Shown here: positions 49,752 to 59,077 of the stretch, one piece after another
Layout: the number at the start of each line of letters is the position of its first letter
Position numbering within the stretch: position 1 is the stretch's first letter
DNA from: Demequina rhizosphaerae
GTDB taxonomy: Bacteria > Actinomycetota > Actinomycetes > Actinomycetales > Demequinaceae
Assembly (NCBI RefSeq): GCF_000971255.1
Contig: NZ_BBMC01000009.1
Location: 62,001 to 126,000, forward strand
Length of the DNA: 64,000 nucleotides
Reading direction: 5' to 3'
Translations under genes and position numbers: made by a program
The notes under the pieces: generated by a model
Databases searched by the model: none
Seen by the model: the letters and a program-made list of their open reading frames with translations, nothing else
Told to the model about the DNA's origin: nothing

Positions 49752-50878
49752 TACGAGGCGATGCGGATGGGCACCAGCAGGTAGCGGAAGTCCGACGCGA
49801 CGTCACCGCCCGGCTCCGACAGGCCGACGAACTCGACCGGCTTGGTCTCCTGCGTGAAGCCGAGCTGCACGAAGTCCGTCCCGAGCGCGGTCAGGCCGTC
49901 GAGCAGGTACTGCGGGTTGAACGCGACGGTGATCGCCTCGCCGTGGAGGTGCGCGGTGAGCGCCTCCGACGCCTGCGCGTCGTCGGACTGGCCGGCGTCG
50001 AGCGTGACCTCGCCCTCCGCGAACGCGAGGCGGACGGAGGAGTTGCGCTCGGCGACGAGCGCGACGCGACGGGTCGCGTCGATGAGGTCCTGGGTGCGCA
50101 CCGTCGCCGTGATCGGGCTCGAGTCCGGGAACAGGCGGCGCACCTGCGGGTAGTCGCCGTCCATGAGGAGGGACGTGGTGACGAGGCCACCAGCCTCGAA
50201 GCCGATGAGGTCCATGCCCTGGCCCGAGCTGAGCGCGACGGTGACCTCGCCGGAACCCAGGGACTTCGCCGTGTCCGCGAGCGTCTTGGCGCGAACGAGC
50301 GCGATCGCGCTGATGTCGGGCTTCGAGGGGGTCCACTCGAGCTCGCGGAGCGCGAGGCGGTAGCGGTCGGTGGCGAGAAGCGAGATGTGCGAGCCCTCGA
50401 TCTCGACGCGGACGCCGGTGAGGATCGGGAGGGTCTCGTCGCGCGACGCCGCGGAGGTCACCTGGGCGACGGCCTGCTGCAGCGCGGCGCCGTCGATGGT
50501 GCCGGAGTGCTCGGGCAGCTCGGGCAGCGACGGGTACTGGTCGACGGGCATCGTCGCGAGCGTGAAGCGCGAGGCGCCGCACGTGACGGAGACCTTGGTG
50601 CCCTCGAGCGAGAGGTGCACGGGCTTGTGCGGGAGCGCGTTCGCGATCTCGCGGAGGAGACGGCCGCTCACCAGGACCTCGCCGGGCTCCTCGACGTCCG
50701 CGGGGAACTCGCCACGGGCCGAGACCTCGTAGTCGAAGCTCGCGAGCCGCACGAGTCCCTCGGAGTCCGCGGTGATGCGCACTCCCGCGAGGACGGGAAC
50801 CGGGGGGCGCGCCGGCACGGCGCGCGACGTCCATGCGACGGCGTCCGCCAGGACGTCGCGCTCGACGGTGAACTTCAT
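49751..50878 (-). CDS. dnaN: DNA polymerase III beta sliding clamp
   Basis: 375 residues forming the three-domain clamp that tethers polymerase III. Begins [16 protein letters not shown] and ends with the conserved YLLVPIRI motif. ATG 50878 follows GAGGAGC; TAGTCT about 30 nt upstream is a plausible -10 element. oriC lies directly upstream. Confidence 0.98.
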   Translation of the reverse strand: MKFTVERDVLADAVAWTSRAVPARPPVPVLAGVRITADSEGLVRLASFDYEVSARGEFPADVEEPGEVLVSGRLLREIANALPHKPVHLSLEGTKVSVTCGASRFTLATMPVDQYPSLPELPEHSGTIDGAALQQAVAQVTSAASRDETLPILTGVRVEIEGSHISLLATDRYRLALRELEWTPSKPDISAIALVRAKTLADTAKSLGSGEVTVALSSGQGMDLIGFEAGGLVTTSLLMDGDYPQVRRLFPDSSPITATVRTQDLIDATRRVALVAERNSSVRLAFAEGEVTLDAGQSDDAQASEALTAHLHGEAITVAFNPQYLLDGLTALGTDFVQLGFTQETKPVEFVGLSEPGGDVASDFRYLLVPIRIAS

Positions 50879-50939
50879 GCTTGCTCCTCAGGTTTGAGCA
50901 CAGACTATGCCACGGGTCGGACGTTGCCGGTAGGCACCT

Positions 50940-51240
50940 CCGGGCGGCGGACGGGCCGCGGGGCGCGGACTTTGATGAAGGTCATGTGGACAAAGGATGA
51001 GAGAGGGGCTCGTAGTCGTATTAGGGCCCGTGGATTCTGTGGATGCTCGACGTTCTCGCTGGAAATCACAGGAATCGGGATGTGTGATCCCTGGGGGTGG
51101 ATCCTGGGGATCACGCTGTGGGGCCGGGGATGGGCTGTCGAACGACCACAGGAGCCTTGTAGTTCTTCACAGACCGTCCCCTGTGGACGGAGCACGTCAT
51201 CCACGGGCGTCCACAGACTTTTCCACAATTGTGAGCGAAC
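50940..51240. other. oriC: Chromosomal replication origin oriC (DnaA-box cluster)
   Basis: The dnaN-proximal part of the dnaA-dnaN interval carries a dense set of DnaA boxes. TGTGGACAA at 50985-50993 is an exact reverse copy of TTGTCCACA. Close matches are TGTGGATGC (51038), TGTGGACGG (51182), TCATCCACG (51197), GCGTCCACA (51207) and TTTTCCACA (51219). The stretch is less GC-rich than its surroundings. Location between dnaA and dnaN with divergent core genes makes the call secure. Confidence 0.88.
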
Positions 51241-51368
51241 GGGGCTCCGAGGGCCTCAGAAGGGCCATGAGGACGGTTGGCGGGCGTGTCGCGCGCGAGG
51301 GCCGGGACGATGCGGGGGTCCCGGGGCGTGCCGTTCGCCTCGAGCCGGGCTCCAGGAGGAGGGCGCGT

Positions 51369-52216
51369 GGCGAACGAATCGGGCCCCCGTGCGGGCCCCG
51401 GCGCCGTCGCCGCGGTGGTCGCGGAGCGTCATCCTGCGTGACGGGCCGGAATCGTTCGTCAGGAGTCGTCCTGACGGGTCCGTGGTGCGACCGTCTGCGG
51501 GAGCGCGCGGGAGCGGATCCGACCGCTGTCCGTCGCCGTCGCCGTCGCCGTCCCCGTGACGTGCCGTGCTCGCGTTCGGCGGGCGACGGCGGTGGCCGAC
51601 CCGGCAGCAGGACCCTTCCTGGAGAACGAATCGGCCCCCGCGGAGCTCGGGCGCGTGCCGGCCGCCGTGACGGCCCCGAATCGTTCGTCAGGAGGCCCTG
51701 GGACGCCCGGCCGTCCTGCGGGCCGCTGGAGGGCGTATGGAGGCCGGCGACGGCATCGTCCCGGGCGGGACGGCCACGATCGTTCCTGACGAACGAATCG
51801 GGCCTCTCTGCGCCCGCAGACCCTGCAGCCGGGGCGGAGGCCCGGAAACGGTCGTCAGGACGGCTCAGGACGGCGCTGGCGGATTGTCGCGCATGCGTCG
51901 GAGGTCCCGCCGGTCCATCGTCTCCGGGAGCGGCCGCTTCATCGGCCGGCATGCGTCGCGCGCCTGCCATGAGGATGGCGCTGGGAGAACGATTCCGGCC
52001 CCGGTGGAGCACCGACGGCGTTCGCTGCGGCAGGAGCCCCGGAATCCGTCGTCAGGAGCCGTCGAGGCGGCGGACCGTGCGCGAGGCGCCCGGCAGGATC
52101 CGGCGACCCGCGCATCGTCCCGACGCGCCACGACCGCTCTGGGAGAACGATTCGGCCCGTTCGGGCGCGCGAGGGCGATCGTCGACCCGGGAAGGGCCGG
52201 AATCGTTCGTCAGGAG
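51369..52216. repeat. Array of five long-armed hairpins between oriC and dnaA
   Basis: Five inverted-repeat elements share conserved arms and have different loops. Left/right arms: 51369-51386/51443-51464; 51616-51638/51672-51695; 51783-51804/51839-51860; 51981-52002/52036-52057; 52137-52158/52194-52216. Right arms share GGAATCGTTCGTCAGGA (or a close variant), left arms GAACGAWTC followed by GGSCC. Loops are 33-35 nt in four elements and 56 nt in the first. The last element ends 4 nt from the dnaA stop. No convincing gene or DnaA box lies in the array. Confidence 0.85.
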
Positions 52217-52220
52217 GCCC

Positions 52221-53612
52221 TCAGGCGCGCGACTGCTTGATGCGGGCGTGGATCTCGTTGACCTGGTTGTACATCTGACGCCGCTGCGCGATCTGGTCCT
52301 CGACCTTCTTGACCGCGTACATGACCGTGGTGTGGTCCTTGCCGCCGAAGTGCTCGCCGATCTTGGGCAGCGACAGGTCGGTGAGCTGACGGCACAGGTA
52401 CATGGCGATCTGGCGGGCGGTGACGAACACGCGCGAGCGGCTCGTGCCGGTGAGGTCCTCGAGCGAGATGCCGAAGTACTCGGCCGTCTTGCCGATGATC
52501 GCGGCGGCGGTGATCTCCGAGTCGTCGTCCGAGATGAGGTCCTTGAGGACCACCTGCGCGAGGGAGAGGTCGACCGGCTGACGGTTGAGCGCCGCGAACG
52601 CCGTGACGCGGATGAGCGCGCCCTCGAGCTCGCGGATGTTGCTCGTGATGTTCGAGGCGATGTACTCGAGCACGTCCGACGGGGCCTGCACCGCGTCCGC
52701 GGCCGCCTTCTTCCGCAGGATCGCGATGCGGGTCTCGAGGTCCGGCGGCTGGACGTCGGTCATGAGTCCCCACTCGAAGCGGGTGCGCATGCGCTCCTCG
52801 ATGCCGTCGAGGTTGCGCGGGCTGACGTCCGAGGTGATGACCACGTGCTTGCCGGCGTTGTGCAGGGCGTTGAAGGTGTGGAAGAACTCCTCGAGCGTCT
52901 GCTCCTTGCCCTGCAGGAACTGGATGTCGTCGATGAGGAGGACGTCGACCTCGCGATACGTGCGCTTGAAGCTGAGCGAGCGGTCGTCGCGGATCGAGTT
53001 GATGAAGTCGTTGGTGAACTCCTCGGAGTTCACGTAGCGGACGCGGGTCTGCGGCTTGAGGTGCCGGGTGTAGTGCCCGATCGCGTGCAGCAAGTGCGTC
53101 TTGCCCAGGCCGGATCCGCCGTAGATGAACAGCGGGTTGTAGGTTTTGCCGGGCGACTCGGCCACCGCGAGGGCGGCGGCGTGCGCGAAGCGGTTGGAGG
53201 GGCCGATGACGAACGTGTCGAACGTGTACCGCGGGTTGAGATGCGGGTCCTCGACCACAGGCTTCGGCTCCGGCTGCGGCCGGCGGACCTGCGGGCGCGG
53301 CGCTTCCTCGCCCTGGTCCTCGCTCGGCTCGGGAGGGGAGACCGAGGCGTCCACGGTGACGGCGATGCGCACGTCCCGCCCGAGCACCTCGCTGAGCGCC
53401 TCCGTGACCGAGCCGCGCAGGGTGGTCTCGACGTAGTTCTTGGTGAAGTCCTCGGCCACGGCGAGGAAGACGTTGTCCTCCACGACCGCCAGCGGCTTCA
53501 CGAGCCGGAGGAACGAGCGGTTCTGCGCGCTCAGCGCACCGTCGTCAGCCAGGACGTCGAGGGCTCCTCGCCACACTGCGTCGATCGACTCCGAGGCAGG
53601 CTCTGCCGCCAC
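52221..53612 (-). CDS. dnaA: Chromosomal replication initiator DnaA
   Basis: 463 residues. Domain I (1-80), a proline-rich domain II (about 95-125), AAA+ domain III with Walker [12 protein letters not shown], Walker [12 protein letters not shown] and sensor [10 protein letters not shown], and domain IV with the box-recognition motif [15 protein letters not shown]. Starts at GTG 53612. Minus-strand promoter candidate TAGGCT at plus 53729-53734. TTTCCACAG just upstream (about 53634) could allow DnaA autoregulation. Confidence 0.98.
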   Translation of the reverse strand: MAAEPASESIDAVWRGALDVLADDGALSAQNRSFLRLVKPLAVVEDNVFLAVAEDFTKNYVETTLRGSVTEALSEVLGRDVRIAVTVDASVSPPEPSEDQGEEAPRPQVRRPQPEPKPVVEDPHLNPRYTFDTFVIGPSNRFAHAAALAVAESPGKTYNPLFIYGGSGLGKTHLLHAIGHYTRHLKPQTRVRYVNSEEFTNDFINSIRDDRSLSFKRTYREVDVLLIDDIQFLQGKEQTLEEFFHTFNALHNAGKHVVITSDVSPRNLDGIEERMRTRFEWGLMTDVQPPDLETRIAILRKKAAADAVQAPSDVLEYIASNITSNIRELEGALIRVTAFAALNRQPVDLSLAQVVLKDLISDDDSEITAAAIIGKTAEYFGISLEDLTGTSRSRVFVTARQIAMYLCRQLTDLSLPKIGEHFGGKDHTTVMYAVKKVEDQIAQRRQMYNQVNEIHARIKQSRA

Positions 53613-53772
53613 TGGCCGTCACCCCCAAGTAGTTTCCACAGCGTTTCTCACAGTCGGTGCATGGCCGGACATCTGTTCGTTACCGCGTCGCCGCGTGTCG
53701 GTCACCTGGTGTCCGGCCGTGATGGTGGAGCCTATCCTGTTCGGGTCGCACGCCCCAAGACCGGGCCGCGAT

Positions 53773-53802
53773 TTGACCCTTCTCGTGGGTTACGCGTAAC
53801 GT
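53773..53802 (+). promoter_or_regulatory. rpmH promoter
   Basis: TTGACC (53773-53778) and TAACGT (53797-53802), 18-bp spacer, about 45 bp upstream of rpmH in the 234-bp interval shared with divergent dnaA. A second TTGACC occurs at 53814. Confidence 0.6.
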
Positions 53803-53846
53803 TAGTGCGCTGATTTGACCATGCCCTGAAACCTGTGGAGTGACCC

Positions 53847-53984
53847 GTGAGCAAGCGGACTTTCCAGCCGAACAACCGCAAGCGTGCCAAGACGCACGGC
53901 TTCCGTCTGCGCATGCGCACGCGTGCCGGCCGCTCGATCCTGGCCTCGCGCCGTCGCAAGGGCCGCGGCAACCTGTCGGCCTGA
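53847..53984 (+). CDS. rpmH: Ribosomal protein bL34
   Basis: 45-residue basic protein of the large ribosomal subunit. Starts at GTG 53847 ([19 protein letters not shown]) preceded by GTGGAG, and ends [12 protein letters not shown], fully typical of L34. The rnpA start follows 2 nt after the stop. Confidence 0.97.
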   Translation: MSKRTFQPNNRKRAKTHGFRLRMRTRAGRSILASRRRKGRGNLSA

Positions 53985-53986
53985 GG

Positions 53987-54331
53987 TTGCTGCCGGCCGA
54001 CGCGCGCCTGCGATCGTCCGCGGACTTCCGGTCCGCGATGCGATCGGGGGTCCGCAGCGGTCGGCGCACCATCGTGGTGCACGTGGCGCTAACCGGCGAT
54101 GCTCGACGCATGGCCGGTTTCGCTGTTTCTAAGGCGGTAGGAGGTGCCGTGACCCGCAATCGCGTCAAGCGACGGCTGCGCGCGATCACGGCGACGCGCC
54201 TCGACGGGCTGCCCGAGGGCACGTCCGTCGTGATCCGCGCCCTTCCGGCCGCCGCCACCGCGAGCTTCGCCGAGCTCGAGAGCGACGTCGACGGCGCGCT
54301 GCGCCAGGCCGTCGCGAAGGCGACCCGATGA
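53987..54331 (+). CDS. rnpA: RNase P protein component
   Basis: 114 residues, the protein cofactor for 5' processing of tRNA precursors. Begins at TTG 53987 ([21 protein letters not shown]) and carries the RNA-binding signature [26 protein letters not shown]. Start inferred from homology; no independent ribosome binding site is obvious, so coupling to rpmH is likely. Overlaps yidD by 4 nt. Confidence 0.94.
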   Translation: MLPADARLRSSADFRSAMRSGVRSGRRTIVVHVALTGDARRMAGFAVSKAVGGAVTRNRVKRRLRAITATRLDGLPEGTSVVIRALPAAATASFAELESDVDGALRQAVAKATR

Positions 54332-54624
54332 GCGTCGCCGCGCGCGGGGTCTCGGCCGCCATCCGCGGATACCAGCGGACCGTCTCGCCGCTGACCGGAC
54401 CGCGCTGCAAGTACCATCCGACGTGCTCGCACTTCGCGCTCGAGGCCGTGCAGGTGCACGGCGCCGTCGTGGGCTCCGGCCTCGCGGCCTGGCGCCTGCT
54501 GCGGTGCAACCCCTGGAGCAACGGTGGCGTCGACGACGTGCCGGCGAAGGGGGAGCGGCTATTTCGTCTTACGAGGAATAATGCCGCGATGCTGACCGAA
54601 CCGACCTCTGCACGCCCGATCTAA
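54328..54624 (+). CDS. yidD: Membrane protein insertion efficiency factor YidD
   Basis: 98 residues with the YidD core [33 protein letters not shown] and a [22 protein letters not shown] segment (three conserved cysteines). Peripheral membrane helper of YidC-dependent insertion. ATG 54328 overlaps rnpA by ATGA; yidC starts 8 nt after its stop. Confidence 0.95.
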   Translation: MSVAARGVSAAIRGYQRTVSPLTGPRCKYHPTCSHFALEAVQVHGAVVGSGLAAWRLLRCNPWSNGGVDDVPAKGERLFRLTRNNAAMLTEPTSARPI

Positions 54625-54632
54625 GGACAACA

Positions 54633-55628
54633 GTGGACACTCTGCTCTACCCGCTCGAGTGGGTCGTCGCCAACATCGTGGTGATCTGGCACCAGCTCTG
54701 GACCTTCATCGGTCTGGACCCGGCCGGCGGCATCACGTGGGCCCTCGCGATCGTCGGCCTCGTGATCACGATCCGCGCGGCGCTGATCCCGCTCTTCGTC
54801 AAGCAGATCAAGGCGTCCCGAGCGATGCAGATGATCGCGCCGGACCTCAAGAAGGTCCAGGACAAGTACAAGGGCAAGAAGGACCAGGCGTCCCGCGAGG
54901 CGATGAGCCGCGAGACGATGGAGCTCTACGCCAAGCACAAGACGAACCCGTTCGCCTCGTGCCTGCCGATGCTGGTCCAGGCGCCCATCTTCTTCGCGCT
55001 GTTCCGCGTCCTCAACTACAACCTCGGCGGCACCAACGGCCCGATCGGCCTGCTCTCGCAGGACCTGATCGACCAGGCGCGCGACGCGACGCTGCTCGGC
55101 GCGCACCTCAGCGAGACCTTCTTCAACTCCGAGGGCGCCTCGGCGAAGATCGTCTCCGCGCTCCTGATCGTCGCGATGGTCGCGACCACGTTCATCACGC
55201 AGCACCAGCTCACGCGGAAGAACCTGCCGGCCTCGGCCCTCGAGGGCCCGATGGCGCAGCAGCAGAAGATCCTCATGTACGCGCTGCCGTTCATCTTCGT
55301 GATCACCGGCCCGAACTTCCCGGTCGGCGTGCTCATCTACTGGACCACCACGAACCTGTGGACGCTGGGCCAGCAGTGGTACGTGATCCGCAACAACCCG
55401 ACCCCGGGCTCCGAGGCCGAGCGCATCCACAAGGAGCGCCTGGCGGCGAAGGCGGCCAAGCGTGCCGCGCGCCGTGGCGAGGACCCCGAGCAGGCCGTGA
55501 TCGAGGCCGAGGCCGTGGTGGAGGAGGAGCCCAAGCGCTCCGGCCAGCGCCAGCAGCCCAAGCGCAAGAACCGTGGCGGCAGCAAGCCTCAGGCCCTGCC
55601 GGCCGATGACACCAAGGACGAGTCATGA
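54633..55628 (+). CDS. yidC: Membrane protein insertase YidC/Oxa1
   Basis: 331 residues, five helices. Typical segments are TIRAALIPLFVKQIKASRAMQ, the positive loop before NPFASCLPMLVQAPIFFALFRVL, and GPNFPVGVLIYWTTTNLWTLGQQ. The C-terminal 75 residues are basic and probably bind ribosomes. GTG 54633 follows AAGGACA. Overlaps jag by 4 nt. Confidence 0.96.
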   Translation: MDTLLYPLEWVVANIVVIWHQLWTFIGLDPAGGITWALAIVGLVITIRAALIPLFVKQIKASRAMQMIAPDLKKVQDKYKGKKDQASREAMSRETMELYAKHKTNPFASCLPMLVQAPIFFALFRVLNYNLGGTNGPIGLLSQDLIDQARDATLLGAHLSETFFNSEGASAKIVSALLIVAMVATTFITQHQLTRKNLPASALEGPMAQQQKILMYALPFIFVITGPNFPVGVLIYWTTTNLWTLGQQWYVIRNNPTPGSEAERIHKERLAAKAAKRAARRGEDPEQAVIEAEAVVEEEPKRSGQRQQPKRKNRGGSKPQALPADDTKDES

Positions 55629-56104
55629 CCGACAACATCAAGAAGCTCGAGGCCGAGGGCGACGTCGCCGCGGACTTCCTCGAGGAGCTCCTCGACATCC
55701 TCGACATGGACGGGGACATCGACATCTCCGTCGAGGCCGGCCGCGCCAAGGTCGCGATCGTCGCCGACGGCCCCAGCCAGGACCTCAAGCGTCTCGTGGG
55801 TCCGGACGGCGAGGTGCTCGAGGCGCTCCAGGACCTGACCCGCCTCGCGGTGCAGTCCGACACGGGCGAGGTGAGCCGCCTCATGCTCGACATCGCCGAC
55901 TTCCGTTCGGGACGCCGCGAGCGTCTCGCCGAGCAGGCACGGGAGGCCGTCGCGCAGGTTCGCGAGTCCGGCGCCCGCGTGTCGCTGCCCGCGATGAACG
56001 CGTTCGAGCGCAAGGTCGTCCACGACGTCGTGCTCGAGGCCGGGCTCTCCTCGGAGTCCGAGGGGGAGGACCCGCAGCGCTACGTGGTCGTCCTGCCCGC
56101 CTGA
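55625..56104 (+). CDS. jag: Jag/KhpB RNA-binding protein (KH + R3H)
   Basis: 159 residues: KH domain (about 30-95, DGPSQDLKRLVGPDGEVLEALQDLTRLAV) and R3H domain (RVSLPAMNAFERKVVHDVV). It lacks the N-terminal Jag_N domain of firmicute homologues, as usual in actinobacteria. Starts within the yidC stop (ATGA). A parS site follows directly after its stop. Confidence 0.94.
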   Translation: MTDNIKKLEAEGDVAADFLEELLDILDMDGDIDISVEAGRAKVAIVADGPSQDLKRLVGPDGEVLEALQDLTRLAVQSDTGEVSRLMLDIADFRSGRRERLAEQAREAVAQVRESGARVSLPAMNAFERKVVHDVVLEAGLSSESEGEDPQRYVVVLPA

Positions 56105-56120
56105 CGTTTCACGTGAAACA
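56105..56120. other. parS: parS site 1
   Basis: The 14-bp palindrome GTTTCACGTGAAAC at 56106-56119 is the ParB-binding core; one outer base differs from the 16-bp consensus. It lies between jag and rsmG. Confidence 0.93.
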
Positions 56121-56123
56121 ACG

Positions 56124-56765
56124 ATGACCGGACAGCCGCTGAGCGACGACCCGCTGCACGACGCCGCCGAGGTGCGCGAGTACTTCGGCGACGTCTACCC
56201 GCGCGTGCGTGCCTTCGCGGAGATGCTCGCGGAGCAGGGCGTCGAGCGTGGCCTCATCGGCCCGCGCGAGGTCGGTCGCCTGTGGGAGCGCCACCTCCTC
56301 AACTCCGCCGCCCTGTCGCCGTTCCTCGGGGAGGGGCGCGTGGCGGATGTCGGCTCCGGCGCGGGTCTCCCGGGCATGGTGCTCGCCGCCATGGACCCCG
56401 ACCGCGACTACGTCCTCATCGAGCCGATGGAGCGACGGACGCAGTGGCTGTTCGAGGCGGCGCGCGAGTGCGGCATCGACAACGTGCGCATCCTGCGCGG
56501 GCGCGCGGAGGAGGTCGTCGAGTCCGTCGAGGCGGACGTGGTGACCGCGCGCGCGGTGGCCGCGATCGACAAGCTCGTCAAGTGGTGCAGCCCGCTGCTC
56601 AGCCCCGAGGGCCGCTTCGTGCTCCTCAAGGGGAGGAGCGCCGGGGACGAGCTCGAGCGTGCCAAGTACACGCTGCGCAAGCACCGGCTGAGCGGCGAGG
56701 TTCACACCGCCGGCACCATTGAGGGCGTGGAGCCGACCACGGTGGTCGTGCTTTCCCACAGCTGA
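56124..56765 (+). CDS. rsmG: 16S rRNA (guanine-N7) methyltransferase RsmG
   Basis: 213 residues. SAM-binding motif VADVGSGAGLPGMVLA; family segments RHLLNSAALSPFL-like and KLVKWCSPLLSPEGRFVLLKGRS. Methylates G527 of 16S rRNA (E. coli numbering). ATG 56124 is 3 nt after a parS site with no clear ribosome binding site. The following 280-bp interval to parA holds a parS site and CTGTGGA-type DnaA-box-like motifs. Confidence 0.95.
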   Translation: MTGQPLSDDPLHDAAEVREYFGDVYPRVRAFAEMLAEQGVERGLIGPREVGRLWERHLLNSAALSPFLGEGRVADVGSGAGLPGMVLAAMDPDRDYVLIEPMERRTQWLFEAARECGIDNVRILRGRAEEVVESVEADVVTARAVAAIDKLVKWCSPLLSPEGRFVLLKGRSAGDELERAKYTLRKHRLSGEVHTAGTIEGVEPTTVVVLSHS

Positions 56766-56977
56766 CCTCCACAGGGTTCTCCACAGCGATTCGTGCGGGG
56801 AACGGGGTCGAAAGTGGCTTTTCTCCACAGTTCGTGGCCTGTGGAGCGGTGTACGGCACGGGTGGATCCGACGCCCAACCGCCTGTCGTCGACGGCGCTC
56901 GCTGGGGTAGAGTCGTGACCTCTGGGAAGGACCTCCCGCCTCGGTGCCGACGGCGGGATCATGTGTGTCAGAGGCCA

Positions 56978-56993
56978 TGTTTCACGTGAAACA
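56978..56993. other. parS: parS site 2
   Basis: TGTTTCACGTGAAACA, exact 16-bp consensus, upstream of the assigned parA start. Confidence 0.97.
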
Positions 56994-57045
56994 TGGCGAG
57001 CGGAACGGGGCCGAGGCCGCGTCCGTGGAAGGAGAAGGGAACTGC

Positions 57046-58038
57046 GTGTCCACCGAGCAGTCGCACCACTCGACCGTTTCCGAGACGTTGCCGCCCGCCG
57101 GTGAGGACGCTGTTTCACGTGAAACAAGGGACCCGTTCGACGGGCTCGCTCACGACGCCGGCAGCCCGCTCGCCGCGCAGATGATGGCCACGGAGCGTCA
57201 CCGCCGCGCGCTGGAGGAGGCGGTGTTCCCCAAGCCGCCCGAGACGCGCATCATCGCGGTCTCGAACCAGAAGGGCGGCGTGGGCAAGACGACCACGTCG
57301 GTCAACGTCGCGGCCGCCCTCGCCAAGCGCGGAGCGAACGTGCTCGTCATCGACGCCGACCCGCAGGGCAACGCATCGACGGCGATCGGCGTCGACCACC
57401 GCTCGGGGACGCCCTCGATCTACGACGTGCTGCTCGACGACGCTCCGATGCACACGGTCGCGCAGCGCTGCCCGGACGTCGACACGCTGTGGTGCGTGCC
57501 GGCCACGATCGACCTCGCGGGCGCCGACATCGAGCTGGTCTCGGTGGTGCGCCGCGAGTTCCGGCTGCACGATGCGCTCAAGGCGCTGCTCGAGGGCCCG
57601 GGCAAGAACCTCGACTACGTGTTCATCGACTGCCCGCCGAGCCTCGGCCTCCTCACGCTGAACGCCATGGTCGTCGCCACCGAGGTGCTCATCCCCATCC
57701 AGTGCGAGTACTACGCGCTCGAGGGGCTCACGCAGCTCATCAAGACGGTGGAGATGGTGCGCAAGCACCTGAACCCCGGGATCCACGTGTCGACGATCGT
57801 GCTCACCATGTATGACGGCCGCACCAACCTGGCGCGCGAGGTCGCGACCGAGGTGCGCACGCACTTCCCGACGCAGACCCTCGAGCAGACGGTCCCGCGT
57901 TCGGTGCGAGTCTCCGAGGCGCCGGGATTCGGCCAGACCGTCATCACGCACGACCCCCATTCCTCGGGAGCGGTCGCCTACACGGCGATCGCCCGCGACA
58001 TCGCGGTGCGAGGCGCCGCAGGATCGGAGAAGAAGTGA
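57046..58038 (+). CDS. parA: Chromosome-partitioning ATPase ParA (Soj)
   Basis: 330 residues. Deviant Walker A KGGVGKTTTSVNVAAALA, then VIDADPQGNASTAIG and FIDCPPSLGLLTLNAMV. GTG 57046 follows GGAGAAGGGA with 5-nt spacing, clearly the best start. The frame is open farther upstream through parS site 2 (reading MFHVKH). parS site 3 lies inside the N-terminal coding region and is read as VSRET. Forms the partition system with parB, which overlaps it by 4 nt. Confidence 0.96.
   Translation: MSTEQSHHSTVSETLPPAGEDAVSRETRDPFDGLAHDAGSPLAAQMMATERHRRALEEAVFPKPPETRIIAVSNQKGGVGKTTTSVNVAAALAKRGANVLVIDADPQGNASTAIGVDHRSGTPSIYDVLLDDAPMHTVAQRCPDVDTLWCVPATIDLAGADIELVSVVRREFRLHDALKALLEGPGKNLDYVFIDCPPSLGLLTLNAMVVATEVLIPIQCEYYALEGLTQLIKTVEMVRKHLNPGIHVSTIVLTMYDGRTNLAREVATEVRTHFPTQTLEQTVPRSVRVSEAPGFGQTVITHDPHSSGAVAYTAIARDIAVRGAAGSEKK
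57111..57126. other. parS: parS site 3 (inside parA)
   Basis: TGTTTCACGTGAAACA, exact consensus, within codons 22-27 of parA. Confidence 0.97.
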
Positions 58039-59027
58039 GCCCGTCGACGAAGAGGGGCCTGGGCCGCGGCCTGGGTGCGCTGATCCCCACCGAGCCGGAG
58101 CAGGCGGGGCAGGAGCGGCCCCACGACATGTTCTTCTCCGACACCACGGGTGCGATCCCGACGATCACCGAGGTGTCCGAGGACGGGGAGCTCGTGCCGG
58201 TGCCCGGCGCGACCTTCGCGCACATCGACCCGCATGCGGTCGTCCCCAACCCGCGCCAGCCCCGCACCGTCTTCGACGAGGACGAGCTCCGCGACCTCGT
58301 GGGCTCCATCAAGGAGATCGGCGTCCTGCAGCCGATCGTGGTGCGGCCTCTGCCCGCCGGCGACGGCTACGAGCTCATCATGGGCGAGCGCCGCCTGCGC
58401 GCGTCCAAGGAGGCGGGCCTCACCGCGATCCCGGCGATCGTGCGGGAGACGGACGACACGGACATGCTCCGCGACGCGCTCGTGGAGAACCTGCACCGCA
58501 GCCAGCTCAACCCGCTCGAGGAGGCGGCGGCCTACCAGCAGCTCCTCGACGACTTCGAGATCACCCACGAGGAGCTCGCGACGCGGATCTCGCGCTCGCG
58601 CCCCCAGATCTCCAACACGCTGCGTCTCCTGCGCCTGCCCGCCACCGTCCAGCGTCGTGTCGCGGCGGGCGTGCTGAGCGCCGGGCACGCACGTGCGCTG
58701 CTCGGCCTCGACAGCCCGGAGGCGATGGAGCACCTCGCGACGCGGATCGTCGCCGAGGGTCTGTCGGTGCGCGCGACCGAGGAGGCGGTGGCGCTCGGCG
58801 TCGAGACCCCGAAGCCGCGTCGCGGCGCGGTCCGCCCTGGTGGACGCACGCCCGCGCTCGATGATCTCGGCGGCCGGCTGGGGGACCGCTTCGACACACG
58901 CGTCAAGGTCAAGCTGGGGCGCACGAAGGGATCGATCACGATCGACTTCGCGACCGTCGACGACCTCAACCGTATCGTCGCGATGATCGACCCCAAGGAC
59001 CCGGGCGTCCTCTCCGCGGAGGACTGA
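58035..59027 (+). CDS. parB: Chromosome-partitioning CTPase ParB (Spo0J)
   Basis: 330 residues. N-terminal CTP-binding domain with NPRQPRTVFDEDEL and GERRLRASKEAG, then the parS-reading helix-turn-helix (HEELATRISRSRPQISNTLRLL) and a C-terminal dimerisation domain. Its targets are the three parS sites within 2 kb upstream. GTG 58035 overlaps the parA stop. Confidence 0.96.
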   Translation: MSPSTKRGLGRGLGALIPTEPEQAGQERPHDMFFSDTTGAIPTITEVSEDGELVPVPGATFAHIDPHAVVPNPRQPRTVFDEDELRDLVGSIKEIGVLQPIVVRPLPAGDGYELIMGERRLRASKEAGLTAIPAIVRETDDTDMLRDALVENLHRSQLNPLEEAAAYQQLLDDFEITHEELATRISRSRPQISNTLRLLRLPATVQRRVAAGVLSAGHARALLGLDSPEAMEHLATRIVAEGLSVRATEEAVALGVETPKPRRGAVRPGGRTPALDDLGGRLGDRFDTRVKVKLGRTKGSITIDFATVDDLNRIVAMIDPKDPGVLSAED

Positions 59028-59077
59028 CCCGAGCGGAGGGATGATGCGCTGCCGGGCGGCGGCGCTCCCGTGAGCGG

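Noticed and set aside
51241..52209. Protein-coding gene inside the hairpin array
   Set aside because: Open frames there are short or antisense, rich in Arg/Pro, and interrupted differently in each repeat; no start with a ribosome binding site and no family motif.
56944..57045. Upstream start for parA giving an N-terminus that reads through parS site 2 (MFHVKH)
   Set aside because: GTG 57046 has a far better ribosome binding site, and extended residues match no ParA N-terminus.
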